A DNA stretch of 64,000 nucleotides from Excoecaria cochinchinensis (Eukaryota; Streptophyta; Magnoliopsida; Malpighiales; Euphorbiaceae), in NCBI GenBank assembly GCA_947683425.1, contig CANTUQ010000004.1:9710001-9774000 (forward strand). The letters run 5' to 3'. Positions 11,841 to 22,455 of this stretch are shown in pieces (the stretch's first letter is position 1; every line of letters starts with the position of its first letter). The notes below the pieces were generated by a model. It saw only the letters and a list, made by a program, of their open reading frames with translations. It did not search any database and was not told the origin of the DNA. The translations under genes were made by a program, and so were the position numbers.

Positions 11841-13316
11841 TCAAGGCGCTTTCCAATCAACAATCGCCTCAATCTTGGCCGGATCTACCTGAATACCCCT
11901 AGCTGAAACAATGTGACCCAAGAATGACACTTCTCGAAGCCAGAAATCACACTTGCTAAGCTTGGCAAACAACTGGTGCTCTCTCAACATCTGCAAAACC
12001 AATCTGAGATACTCCTCATGCTCACTCTCATCCTTGGAATACACCAAGATATCATCAATGAACACAACTACAAATCGATCTAAGTATGGCCTAAACACAC
12101 GATTCATCAGATCCATAAAAGCCGCTGGAGCATTGGTCAAACCAAACGGCATCACAAGAAACTCATAGTGGCAATACCTAGTCCGAAATGCAGTCTTAAC
12201 CATATCTGCATCCTGAACTCGAAGATGATAGTACCCTGATCGAATATCTATCTTGGAAAACACACCTGCACCTCGAAGCTGATCAAACAAATCTTCAATC
12301 CTAGGCAACGGATACTTATTCTTCACTGTGACCTTATTGATCTGTCTGTAGTCGATACACATCCGCAGAGATCCATCTTTCTTCTTGACAAAAAAAACTG
12401 GAGCTCCCCAAGGAGATATGCTAGGTCGAATAAACCCCTTATCCAATAGCTCTTGTCGCTGAGTCTTAAGTTCCCTCAACTCTACAGGAGCCATCCGATA
12501 AGGTGCTTCCGAAATAGGTGTGGTACCTGGCATAATCTCAATGGACAACTCAACCTCTCTCTCAGGAGGCAAACCAGGCAACTCGCTCAGGAACACATCA
12601 CTAAACTCCCGCACTATAGGAATATCCTCAATCTGAACTTGATCTCTCTTGGAATCCAACACAACTGCTAGAAAAGCGTCACAACCTTTTCTGATAAACC
12701 TCTTGGCTTGCATTACAGAAATCACATTATTCAAAGAACTAGCACCCAAACCCTTCATAAACACAGGAGACTGACATCTATCCCGAAGAACAACTGTCTT
12801 CCTATGGCAATCAACTATAGCCCGATGCTTACCCAACCAGTCCATACCCAGAATCAGATCAAACTCTCTGAAAGGTAACTCAATCAAATCTGCTGGAAGC
12901 ACAACTCCCTTAACCATCAAAGGACAACTCCTAAAGACTCTACTCACACTAACACTATGCCCTAATGGACTGGTCACACAAATCTCATAATCTAACTGAT
13001 CAACCACATGCAACTTATCAACAATTTTATCTGTGCACAAGTATGAGTGTGTGGAACCAGGGTCAATTAGAGCATATAATTCAGTGTCATGGAGTAGGAA
13101 CTTACCAGCAATAACATCAGGCGCGTCCTGCTCCTCTCTGGCTCTCACAGCATAAGCTCTAGTGGCAACCTGAGGAGGACGCTCAACAGTCACAGAAGCA
13201 GCTCCATCTCTAGGCCGACCGCCTCGACCTCTACCTCTACCTCTTCCTCTAGCAGCCTGAGAAGCATTCGATCCAACTCTGCTAGCTCCTCCCTGAGATC
13301 CTGAATCCTCACTCAT
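11841..13316 (-). pseudogene. pol: TE-B pol: protease and reverse transcriptase
   Basis: 491 residues. An Arg/Gly-rich start is followed by protease (LIDPGSTHSYLC, about residue 83; GMDWLGKHRAIVDC), then RT: PYRMAPVELRELK, CIDYRQINKVTVKNKYPLPR, FSKIDIRSGYYHLR, VMPFGLTNAPAAFMDLMN and the active site VVFIDDILVYS. The ATG at 13316 directly follows the gag TAG in the same frame, so it need not be a real start; gag and pol were probably one polyprotein. Confidence 0.92.
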
Positions 13317-14327
13317 CTAGGTACAACTAGCCACACGGTGCTCGGTACTCCCACATCTAAAACATCCACCAGTGAGCCACCTACACTCACCTCGGTGAGC
13401 CTTGCTGCAATTCGCACAAACAGGTACAACATCAGACCTACCACCTCTGCCAGAACCAGATACTGCTGCAGAACCCTGTCTTCTACCTCTAGGAGTTGAA
13501 CCAGCTGCTGGCTCATCTTGCGGGTTTCTAGATCTCTTACCCGAAGATGAAGAAGAACCACCTCTAGCTGAATTCCTTCGCTGAGCTCTCTCCCTAAGCA
13601 ATAATTCCGTCTTCTCTGCCCTTATGGCAGCCTCTGCAATCTGATAATAACTTATCCCAGGTATACACATCAAAGAAATCAAGGCAATCTTCAATGACTC
13701 ATTCAACCCGGCTTCAAAGTGCTTGCATCTGAAATCATCTGTCATAACCCCACGCGGAGCATAGCGAGACAACCGGTTGAACACTTTTTCATAATCTGAA
13801 ACTGACAAAGACCTCTGCCTCAAACCCAGAAACTGTGCCCATCTTGCATCCCTAGAAGCTTGAGTCACAAACTTCCTAGTAAACTCCTCACTGAAGAAAT
13901 CCCAAGTGACCGGATCAGGCATCTGAGGTTGCCTACTAACCAATTCCCACCATTCATAAGCTGACCCCTGAAGCAATGCCACAGCACACTTTGCTTGCTG
14001 ATCGGGAGGACACCTGACTTCCTTTAAAGCTCTCTTTACCTTATCAAGCCACTTCTCCGCTAACTCAGACTCATCTAGCCCAGTCCCATAAAAATCATCA
14101 ACACCAGCTCTTCTCAAACTCTCAATAGGGGCTCTTGGAGCAGTCACTCTCTCCAAAACCCTAGCCAGATGCAATCTGAACATAGCCTCAAAAGGCATGG
14201 CTGCGGCCTCAGGCTGGACCCTAGCATGCTGAGCCGACACAGTAACAGAAACAAATAGATCTACAGCTGGAGGATTCACACTCTCGGCAGACTCCTCAAG
14301 CGCACCATAAACAGAATTAGAAGCCAT
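13317..14327 (-). pseudogene. gag: TE-B gag
   Basis: 336 residues from the ATG at 14327, 128 bp inside the LTR/PBS. Gag domain: YEWWELVSRQ, DFFSEEFTRKF, AQFLGLRQRSLSVSDYEKVF, DDFRCKHFEAGLNESLK. The C-terminal knuckle CFRCGSTEHRVASC (C-X2-C-X4-H-X4-C) packages RNA. A TAG at 13317-13319 ends it, where TE-C reads through (LTNCPRGND), so the stop is probably a lesion rather than a programmed one. Confidence 0.9.
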
Positions 14328-14440
14328 CTAACAAACAAGAGGACAACCGCATTAGCCAACACAGATCTAGACACATACTCATCTACACACTTCAAGACAT
14401 CAATAAAGCAAACAACACCCAGAAACGCCTAAACCTATGG

Positions 14441-14450
14441 TCTGATACCA
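14441..14450 (-). other. TE-B primer binding site
   Basis: TCTGATACCA is the complement of TGGTATCAGA (initiator tRNA-Met), five bases from the LTR. Confidence 0.85.
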
Positions 14451-14869
14451 AAAACTGTAACACCCCCTACCCATACGTAAGCAATCACATCCGATAAGGA
14501 GTGAGACGCCGTATGAGTAAAGGTGTCACCAAACAGATACAAAGCAAATCATACATTCATTCATAACATACATACTTAAATACAGGATAATTAAAAACTG
14601 TAAAAAGGAAAAGAAAGCAATAGCTGATCATACATTAATATAACAAAACCATTACAATAATGTTCTGATCAACTAGCTGAAACAAAAGATGTTACATATC
14701 CAAATTATAAGTATAATAGCGGAAGCTGAAACAAAACTGATACAAGAGAGTTCTTAACAAAAAGAATCATCATAGATTACAAACTGAGCCCTACACTAAA
14801 CCTTTTGTGTTGGCTTGACGGCGGTGACTCTCTCACAAAGAAAAACTCCTTCCGCACCTGCACGGGTAA

Positions 14870-15440
14870 AAACACCGTGCTAAGCGATAAACGCTTAGTG
14901 GGGAGATACACATAAAATATGAACGGCCATTCACAATGGTCGTCGAGGCATAACACATACACAATGGCAAAATGCAATAGCTCATAACATAATTTATAAG
15001 AACATGCTCACAATTTAAAGCCATACATTCTGCATCTCAAATTCATATCCATTTCCAGATTAGTTGAACATACATTTCATCAATATACTCATACAGATAT
15101 CACATGTATATAGTCATAAGAGTAGAGTAAACCAATCGAACACCAAAAGAACACCTGCAGACTCTGGGTAGCGGATAACGAGTGTACAGATAGTACTTTA
15201 CGGGTACGAGCCGATTACAGACAGTACCTTATGGGTACGAATCGAGAAAACCATTTTACTTATAACTTTTACAAATCATTTTCAAAAGGGACCTTAAACA
15301 AGATCCTTACGCAATAGGGTTCGCGAGGAACCAGACGGGGAACTGATCGGGGTCCAAACAAAATAAAGGGCTGCAGCTAAAAGACTCTATTAGGCATGCC
15401 TAACTATCCACTTACTTGACTCTAGCAGGTTATGCGTCAT
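14870..15440 (-). repeat. Inverted-repeat chain in LTR-B (5')
   Basis: Same stems and order as in the 3' LTR. Confidence 0.72.
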
Positions 15441-15635
15441 TCAAACCATATTCCAGAAGATAACATAAAATTCATCAGAAGAATCACGATATCACTCATA
15501 TCAAAGCATATAAAAATATAACATGCATGATACAGCAGTATAAATCCATTCGGAAGAATTACGGAATTCATTGTTGAGTTAAAACCGAGAAATTTCAGAA
15601 AATAGGCCAAACGGAGGTGACCAACAAGGTTGACC

Positions 15636-16005
15636 GGTCACGGGTCGTGACTGGCATCACAACTCGTGACTGGCCTCCTTCACAAGCCGGTCACGAGTCG
15701 TGACTGGGAGTCACGTCTCGTGGCTTGCTCTCTTCCTTCGCTGGTCACGCGACGTGACTTATCCCTTCTCTCTCACTGGTCACGAGTCATGACTGGGTGT
15801 CACGTCTCGTGACTGGCTTCTTTAGGGCTGGTCACGCGTGACTGTCTCAGGCTGGTCACGAGTCGTGACTGGGAGTCACGCCTCGTGACTGCCTTCCTCT
15901 TGGCTGGTCACGAGTTGTGACAGGCAGTCACAACTCGTGACTAGCTTCTATCTGGCAGGTCACGAGTCGTGACTTGCCTTTCTTCTTGGATAGTCACGCG
16001 ACAGA
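15636..16005. repeat. TCACGAGTCGTGA palindrome array (5' LTR of TE-B)
   Basis: Homologous to 8369-8756 but lacks one unit near its right end, showing unit-wise loss or gain since insertion. Confidence 0.85.
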
Positions 16006-16294
16006 CACAGCAAAACGGGAATTATGTACAGTAACACGATTTTCTAGTTTTCCAGAATTTTCCCAGAATACAGAAATCAACTCCAAACATGAATCAAAAT
16101 CACACAAATCAATTCCTACCTTCTAGAAGATCATTTAAGCATCAAAATGACATTTAACAACTTAATTCAACACTCATCACAACCAAAATCATACATTACC
16201 ACAATCAAGAACATAAACCCTAGAATTTTACAGTAAGTTCAAATCAAGCACAATTCACAATCAAAAATCCCAAACCTGAGATTCTAAGCTTCAA

Positions 16295-16354
16295 TCACTT
16301 AGCTCCACTCGTCCCAGCAACCTCCTTGCCCTTGGAATCGCGAGGGGCCTCAGC
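16295..16354 (-). other. Putative micro-exon peptide in LTR-B (5')
   Basis: Same frame as 9048-9107; reads AEAPRDSKGKEVAGTSGAK with one Pro to Ser change, then TGA. Confidence 0.4.
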
Positions 16355-16976
16355 TAAACACAACAAATGAAAGAACACCCAACAATGCAAACCCTAAGTT
16401 AAATCTAAACTCAAGGAAGAAGAAGATGAAACAAATGAGAGAACAAAATGAGATGAATACAATTACTTACGAGAGAAGATGCAAAGAGATTATTAACTTC
16501 ACCAATAAAGTCTTGAATCCTCAATACAGTTCTTAGAATGAAGAAAATGAAGAAGAAGAAGGTGAGTGAAGAAGGAAACGTGAATCTGCCATTTTCCCTT
16601 CTTTCTTCCCTTTTTCTTTTTCTTTTCTTTGCCCTAAGTATGTGTCCATTTCCTATTGGTGAAGCTAACCACTCACACTAAACTAACATGCTCTACACAC
16701 ACCTAACACTTTCCCAACTAATGCACACCCTACAATGGTATGAACACACACACACAAGCATATCCCAACTTAAAACACCATAAAATGATATGCTCAAGTA
16801 CACACAACTATTACCCAATTAATTCACACCCTAAAGCCATATATGCACCCACATACTAACAAAACCCAAAAACATGCATTTTTAATAAAAATACCATGCT
16901 ATGCCGAACACATACAAATGCATGCTCACACAAATAGGCTCATTCTACTAGGGGGAAAACGGGGTGTGACATTTCC

Positions 16977-17215
16977 GCCGTGTAAGGCGCTCCACACGGT
17001 GGTATAGAAGACCCATCGCTGTACAGTAAAGCAGAGATTAACCATACACATAAGTAAACATTTACACGGCGGTATGGGAATTCCTTACTACCGTGTAGGT
17101 GTTACATGGTGGTATAGAGTTTCCTTGCCACTGTGTAGCACAACGAGCAGGCAAAAACACAAGACCAAGATGCGATCACATGGCGGTATGAAATATCCTT
17201 ACCGCCGTGTGAACA
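16977..17215. repeat. CGGCGGTATGG palindrome array of LTR-F, right part
   Basis: Three or four stem units (near 17012, 17070-17097, 17104-17138, 17178-17212) with central spacers, each able to pair its CACGGCGGTA with TACCGCCGTG. Confidence 0.75.
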
Positions 17216-17615
17216 GACGAAAACCCAGATTTTCAAGAAAAAGAAAGGTTTCTCATCCCAAATTACACACCAATTCCCTACACACAATCAATACATATTT
17301 CATATGATCAAAACTCATCTAATTAAGTCAAATTTACACAATCATCATCTCAAACATCAATTCTTTCAAAACAAGTTCATGAATTAAACAAAATACAAAT
17401 TAAACACCAATTACCAAACCTCAACTCCTTTGCTCTTATTAGCTCTCTTAGCTAAATTTTCTTGCTTCCAAACCCATCCAATATCCTCAGCATATGCACA
17501 AACACATACACAAAACATGAATCTAGGGTTTGACCAAATCAAAAAAGATAAAGTAAATCAAAATTTAACCTACCTTTCCTTAACAATGTCTTCACTTAAT
17601 CCCGTTGAGAGAATC
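16977..17615 (-). repeat. LTR-F 5' LTR, part 2
   Basis: Continues part 1 after TE-B. Holds the palindrome array 16977-17215 (units such as CACGGCGGTATGG...TTACCGCCGTG), AAACCTCAACTCC, a degenerate Lys-rich frame near 17418-17475 and a donor-like GTAGGT near 17570. It ends at GAATC (17611-17615), the left target copy of TE-C. Confidence 0.72.
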
Positions 17616-17624
17616 TGTCACACC

Positions 17625-18090
17625 TTAAGGAGTTCAGGTGTAGGTATTTTTAGGCCGGATTGAATGAGTCATTGAGGACGATTCTAATTTCTTTGATGAG
17701 TACTCCAGGAGTTGGGTACTACCAGATTGTGCAAGCTATAGTGCGGGTTGAGAGGTTCGAATCGGTTTTGAGAGAGAGGGCTCAGAGGAGGAATCCCTCT
17801 CGTGGAGGTTCATCTTTATCCTCGGGTAAGAGGTCAAGGAACCCGCAGGATGAGTCATCTGGAGGCCCGGCTATGAGAGGTAGAAGATAGGGTTCAGCTA
17901 TGGTATCTGGTTCTGGCAGAGGTAATTCGGGTGGAAGGACTGAGTTGTTGCTGGAATGTTCTCATTGCAGCAAGCGTCATAGGGGTGAGTGTAGGTGGCT
18001 CAAAGGTGGGTGTTTCCGTTATAGGAGCACCAAGCATTTCTTAACCAATTGTCCGAGGGGGAATGATGTTTCCAGTGACCAGAGAGAGCC
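17625..18090 (+). pseudogene. gag: TE-C gag, C-terminal part
   Basis: Begins at the FRC...AGLNESL part of the gag domain (about 17637-17680), continues LISLMSTPGVGYYQIVQAIV and the Ser/Arg-rich tail. A TAG at 17888 (CAG in relatives: RRQGSA) breaks it. A knuckle follows (CSHCSKRHRGECRWLKGGCF) in which the second Cys of CFRC is Tyr (CFRYRSTKH), so zinc binding is probably lost. Half of gag is missing upstream. Confidence 0.85.
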
Positions 18091-19562
18091 CAGTAGGGTT
18101 GACTCGAATGCTTCGCAAGCCAGCCGTGGTAGAGGTCGAGGCAATCAACCAAGAGAGGGAGCTGCATTAGAGTCAGTTGAGCTTCCTTTGACAGTGTCAG
18201 CTAAAGCCTATGAAGTGAGAGCTCGGGAGGAGCAGGATGCTCCATATGTGATTGCCGGTAAGTTTCTACTCCATGACACTGAATTATATGCTCTAATTGA
18301 TCCTGGTTCCACACACTCATATTTGTGCATAGATAAGTTATTTGATAAGTTGCATGTTATAAATCAGTTGGATTATGAGATTTGTGTGACTAGTCCTTTA
18401 GGGTATAGTGTCAATGTGAGTAGAGTGTATAGGAATTATCCCCTGTTGGTTGAGGGAGTTGAGTTTGTAGCAGATTTGATTGAGTTGTTATTCAGAGAGT
18501 TTGATCTGATTTTAGGTATGGACTGGTTGGGTAAGCATCGGGCAATGGTTGACTGTCATAGGAAGACCGTGGTTCTTCGGGATAGAAATCAGTCTCCTGT
18601 GGTTTTTAGAGGTTTGGGTTCAAGTTCTTTGAGTAATGTAATCTCCGCCATGCAAGTGAAGAGATTCATTAGGAACTGTTGTGAGGCTTTTCTAGCAGTG
18701 ATATTGGATTCTAAGCGAGATCAAGTTAGAATCGAGGACAACCCTGTTGTTCAAGAGTTTGGAGATATTTTTTCGAGTGAGTTGCCTGATTTGCCTCCTG
18801 GGAGAAAGGTGGAGTTGTCTATAGAGATAGTGCCGGGTACTACTCCCATATCGAAAGCACCTTATCGGATGGCTCCTGTAGAGTTGAGAGAGCTCAAAAC
18901 TCAGCTACAAGAGCTATTGGATAAGGGGTTTATTAGACCCAGCATATCTCTATGGGGATCTCCTATTTTGTTTGTTAAGAAGAAGGATGGTTGTATGAGG
19001 ATGTGTATTGACTATAGGCAAATTAATAAGGTCACAGTGAAGAACAAGTATCCTTTGCCTAGAATCGAGGATTTGTTTGATCAGCTTAGAGGTGCTAGAG
19101 TCTTTTCGAAGATTGATCTTCTGTCGGGGTATTATCAGTTGCGAGTTAAGGATGAGGATGTTGTTAAGACTGCATTTCGGACTAGGTATGGCCATTATGA
19201 GTTCTTAGTGATGCCGTTTGGTTTGACCAATGCACCGGCGGCTTTTATGGATTTGATGAACCGAGTGTTTAGGCAATATCTTGACCGATTTATAGTGGTG
19301 TTTATAGATGATATCTTGGTTTACTCCAAGGATGAGAGTGAGCATGAGGAGCATCTTCGATTAGTTTTGCAAGTGTTGAGGGAGCATCGGTTGTTTGCAA
19401 AGCTTAGTGAGTGTGACTTCTGGCTTCGGGAAGTGTAATTCTTAGGTCATATTGTATTAGCTAAGGGTATTCAAGTGGATCCATCTAAGATTAAGGCGAT
19501 TATGGATTGGAAAGTGCCTAAGAATGTTCCAGAAATGTGGAGTTTTCTTGGTTTAGCAGGTA
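18091..19562 (+). pseudogene. pol: TE-C pol: protease and reverse transcriptase
   Basis: Protease LIDPGSTHSYLC and GMDWLGKHRAMVDC; RT with PYRMAPVELRELK, CIDYRQINKVTVKNKYPLPR, FSKIDLLSGYYQLR, MPFGLTNAPAAF and active site VVFIDDILVYS. A TAA at 19436-19438 interrupts CDFWLREV/FLGHIV. Near 19562, in the GLAGYY motif, one base is missing, which shifts the frame for the rest of pol. Confidence 0.9.
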
Positions 19563-20226
19563 TTACCGTAGGTTTGTGAAGGGTTTCTCAGTTATTGCTG
19601 CTCCGATGATGAGGTTGCTGAGAAAAGGGGTCATATTTGAGTGGTCGGATAAGTGTCAGGCCTATTTTGAGCAGCTGAAGGGATTGCTAGTTGAAGCTCC
19701 TGTACTTACTCAACCCATCTCGGGTAAAGAGTTTGTGATGTACAGCGATGCTTCGGGTGTTGGGCTTGGATGTGTGTTGATGCAAGAGGGGAAAGTTGTG
19801 GCTTATACTTCTCGTCAGTTAAAGGCACATGAGAGGAACTATCCGATGCACGATTTGGAGTTGGCGGCCGTGATCTTTGCTTTGAAGATTTGGCGGCATT
19901 ATCTGTATGGGGAGAAGTGTAGGATCCTCACTGATCATAAGAGCTTTAAGTATCTCCTCATGCAGAAGGAGTTAAATATGAGGCAACGTTGATGGTTAGA
20001 ATTATTTAAGGACTATGACTGCATTGTGGATTACCATCCTGGTAAAGCGAATGTGGTCGCAGATGCTTTAAGTCAGAAGTCGGTTTCAGCTTTGTTCTTG
20101 AGGCTATTCAGGTGGAGATTTGATTTGGATGGGGCTTTAGTTGCCCAATTTCGAGTGAAGCTGACCTTGAGGCAGTTCATAGTGGATGTTAAAAAGGATG
20201 ATGTGAGATTGCAGCGGGTTTTGTAA
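19563..20226 (+). pseudogene. pol: TE-C pol: RNase H
   Basis: Frame +1 relative to upstream. RRFVKGFSVIAAPMMRLLRK, then YSDASGVGLGCVLMQ, HDLELAAVIFALK and LTDHKSFKYL carry the catalytic acids. A TGA at 19990 (CGA or CGT-Arg in relatives) and a TAA at 20224 (CAA) interrupt it. DYHPGKANVVADALS follows. Confidence 0.9.
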
Positions 20227-21634
20227 GAGGTCAGATCGGGTAAATAGTCAGAGTTCTCGATTTTGGATGGGGTGCTTATGTATAGGAATCATTTATGTGT
20301 GCCTGAGCGTGATGAGTTAAGGAAGTAGCTTTTGAGTGAGGCACACTCTACGGTTTTTACTATGCATCCTGGTAGTGAAAAGATGTATCGGGACATGAAA
20401 CCGTTCTATTGGTGGTCTGGTATGAAGAGAGATATTGTGGATTTTGCGGTAAAGTGCTTGACTTGTCAGTAAGTAAAGGCCGAGCATCAAGTCCCTTCGA
20501 GATTGCTCACACCTTTATCCGTTCCTGAGTGGAAATGGGACGATATTGCCATGGATTTTGTGTCTGGTTTGTCGTTGACTCAGAGGAAGCATGACTCGAT
20601 TTGGGTGATAGTGGATCGGCTTATGAAGTCGGATCATTTTCCACCGGTTAGAGTGGATTATCCAATGGATAAGTTGGCCAGTATCTATGTAGATGAAGTG
20701 GTCAGATTGCATGGAGTGCCGTTGTCTATAGTGTCAGATCGGGATCCAAGGTTCACATCTAAGTTTTGGAAAGAACTATAGAGAGCTTTGGGTACCAAGT
20801 TGAATTTCAGTACGGCGTTTCATCCTCAGATAGATTGTCAGTCAGAGTAGGTCATACAGATCTTGGAGGATATGTTGCGGGCTTGTTCAGTGGATTTTTC
20901 GGGTAGTTGGGGCAGATATGTGCAGCTTATGGAGTTTGCCTACAACAACAGTTATCAGGCGAGCATCGGTATGTCACCGTATGAAGCTTTGTATGGTCGA
21001 CAGTGTAGGACTCCGATTTCTTGGACAGAGTTATCCGAGCATTCGATTATTGGGCCAAAATTAGTCAGGGATACCAAGGAGAAGATCAGAGTTGTACAGC
21101 AAAATCTGAAAGCGGCTAAAGATCGGCAGAAATCCTATGCTAACCTAAAGAGGAAAGATGTTCAATTTGAGGTCGGGGATAAAGTTTTCCTTAATGTTTC
21201 ACCTTGGAGGAAAGTGCTTTAATTTGGCAAGAAAGGTAAGCTTAGTCCTCAATTTATTGGACCGTATGAGGTGTTAGCTAAGATCGGTACGGTAGCCTAT
21301 AAGTTGGCTTTGCCGATGGAGTTGACGAAGTTGCACGATGTATTTCATGTTTCTATGCTCCATCGGTACAGATCAGATCCTTCGCATGTGCTTTCGGTTC
21401 AAGATGTGCAAGTGCAGCTAGATTATTCGTATGATGAGGAACCGAAGTCTATTTTAGCTCGGGAAATAAGACAGCAGAGTTATAAGCAAGTCCCTTTAGC
21501 CAAAGTGTCATGGAATCATCACGGGGTAGAAGAAGCGACTTAGGAGCCAGAGGCGATGATAAGAGCTCAGTACCCACAGCTATTCAGTTCAGGTGAGAAT
21601 TTCGAGGATGAAATTCTTGTTAGTATGGGAGAGT
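20227..21634 (+). pseudogene. pol: TE-C pol: integrase and chromodomain
   Basis: Same frame, with stops near 20245, 20325, 20469, 20779, 20848, 21220 and 21541. Zinc module HPGSEKMYRDM...CLTCQ; catalytic acids in WDDIAMDFVSG and IVSDRDPRF; the SER of the third motif is hit by TAG at about 20848. YEALYGRQCRTPISW, then the chromodomain (EIRQQSYKQVPLAKVSW...VEEAT). The final GEL runs through the PPT and its stop codon is formed by the first bases of the LTR (TTG TAA). Confidence 0.9.
21622..21634 (+). other. TE-C polypurine tract
   Basis: AGTATGGGAGAGT immediately before the LTR start TGTAACACCCC at 21635. Confidence 0.8.
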
Positions 21635-22450
21635 TGTAACACCCCATTTGCGCCCTAGGAGTTTGAGCCATGTTTGTGCATGCGCATTGTGTTTGTTTTG
21701 GTGTGTGATAAGGGTATTTTGGGAAAATGCATGTTTTGGGGTTATATTTGTGTGTAGGTGCATATATGATATTAGGGTGTGCATGTGTTGAGTTGCATTA
21801 GTGTGTGTTTGCTCACATGTTTGTAGGATGTGAGTGAGTGAGTTGTGGTAGTGTGGGAGGGCATACATGGTAGTAATGTGTGCTTTTTAGAGGATAGCCT
21901 TGTGTGTATTGTGGTGTTTGGATGTAGGGTGTGAATTATTAAGACTCACCAATCATAGGCTACCATGTGGAAAGGAGAATAGTGGAGAATGTAGTAGGGA
22001 GGAAAGAGAAAGAGAGAGCAGAAATTGAAATTGCTGCTCTCCCGTTTTTCCCTTCCTCTCCCTTTTACATCCTCTTCTTCTTCCTCTTTCTCTTGCTCAC
22101 CTTGGTTTCCTCCTTTTTGGTTGGATTATTGGTGGATCTTGGTAATTCACACCCTACATCCAAACACCACAATACACACACGACTATCCTCTAAAAAGCA
22201 CATATTACTACCATGTATGTCCTCCCACACTAGCACAACTCATTCACTCACATCCTACAAACATGTGAGCAAACACACACTAATGCTACTCAACACATGC
22301 ACACCCTAATATCATATATGCACCTACACACAAATATAACCCCAAAACATGCATTTTCCAAAAATACCCACCCTTATCACACACCAAAACACACACAGTG
22401 CGCATGCACAAACATGGCTCAAACTCCTAGGGGGCAAATGGGGTGTTACA
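21635..22450. repeat. TE-C 3' LTR converted to a large inverted repeat
   Basis: The left arm 21635-21937 is the first ~300 bp of the LTR in plus orientation. The right arm 22144-22450 is the same sequence in reverse complement, so both outer ends are LTR 5' ends. The ~205 bp centre holds the next LTR section (CTCTTC-rich leader). No 3' half of an LTR remains. The arms look about 90% alike. Confidence 0.88.
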
Positions 22451-22455
22451 GAATC

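Larger units (their letters stand above)
7243..16971 (-). mobile_element. TE-B, complete Ty3/gypsy chromovirus (Tekay-like)
   Basis: Full structure on the minus strand: 5' LTR 14456-16971, PBS, gag, protease, RT, RNase H, integrase with chromodomain, PPT, 3' LTR 7243-9727. Target duplication is TTACC on the left and TTTCC on the right (one change). gag and pol share one frame broken by four in-frame stops, at about 13317, 11838, 11394 and 11184. The two LTRs look very similar. It is inserted in the 5' LTR of TE-F. Confidence 0.95.
14456..16971 (-). repeat. LTR-B, 5' LTR
   Basis: 2516 bp, intact TG/CA ends. Near-identical to 7243-9727 apart from point changes, a 50-bp stretch (about 15106-15157) and palindrome-unit indels. 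Confidence 0.92.
17616..22450 (+). mobile_element. TE-C, truncated Ty3/gypsy chromovirus (Tekay-like)
   Basis: Plus-strand element lacking its 5' LTR and most of gag. What precedes gag is only TGTCACACC (17616-17624) next to GAATC, which is also found at 22451-22455, so this may be a residual LTR tip with a target duplication. gag tail, protease, RT, RNase H, integrase and chromodomain follow with about a dozen stops and a one-base frameshift. Its 3' LTR is a 0.8 kb inverted repeat. It sits in the 5' LTR of TE-F. Confidence 0.82.

Noticed and set aside
13317..13319. Programmed gag-pol readthrough at the TE-B TAG
   Set aside because: TE-C has a sense codon there and TE-B carries three similar stops elsewhere, so decay explains it.
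22025..22309. Open frames across the TE-C inverted repeat
   Set aside because: They lie in LTR leader and inverted-arm sequence; no similarity to any gag or pol region.
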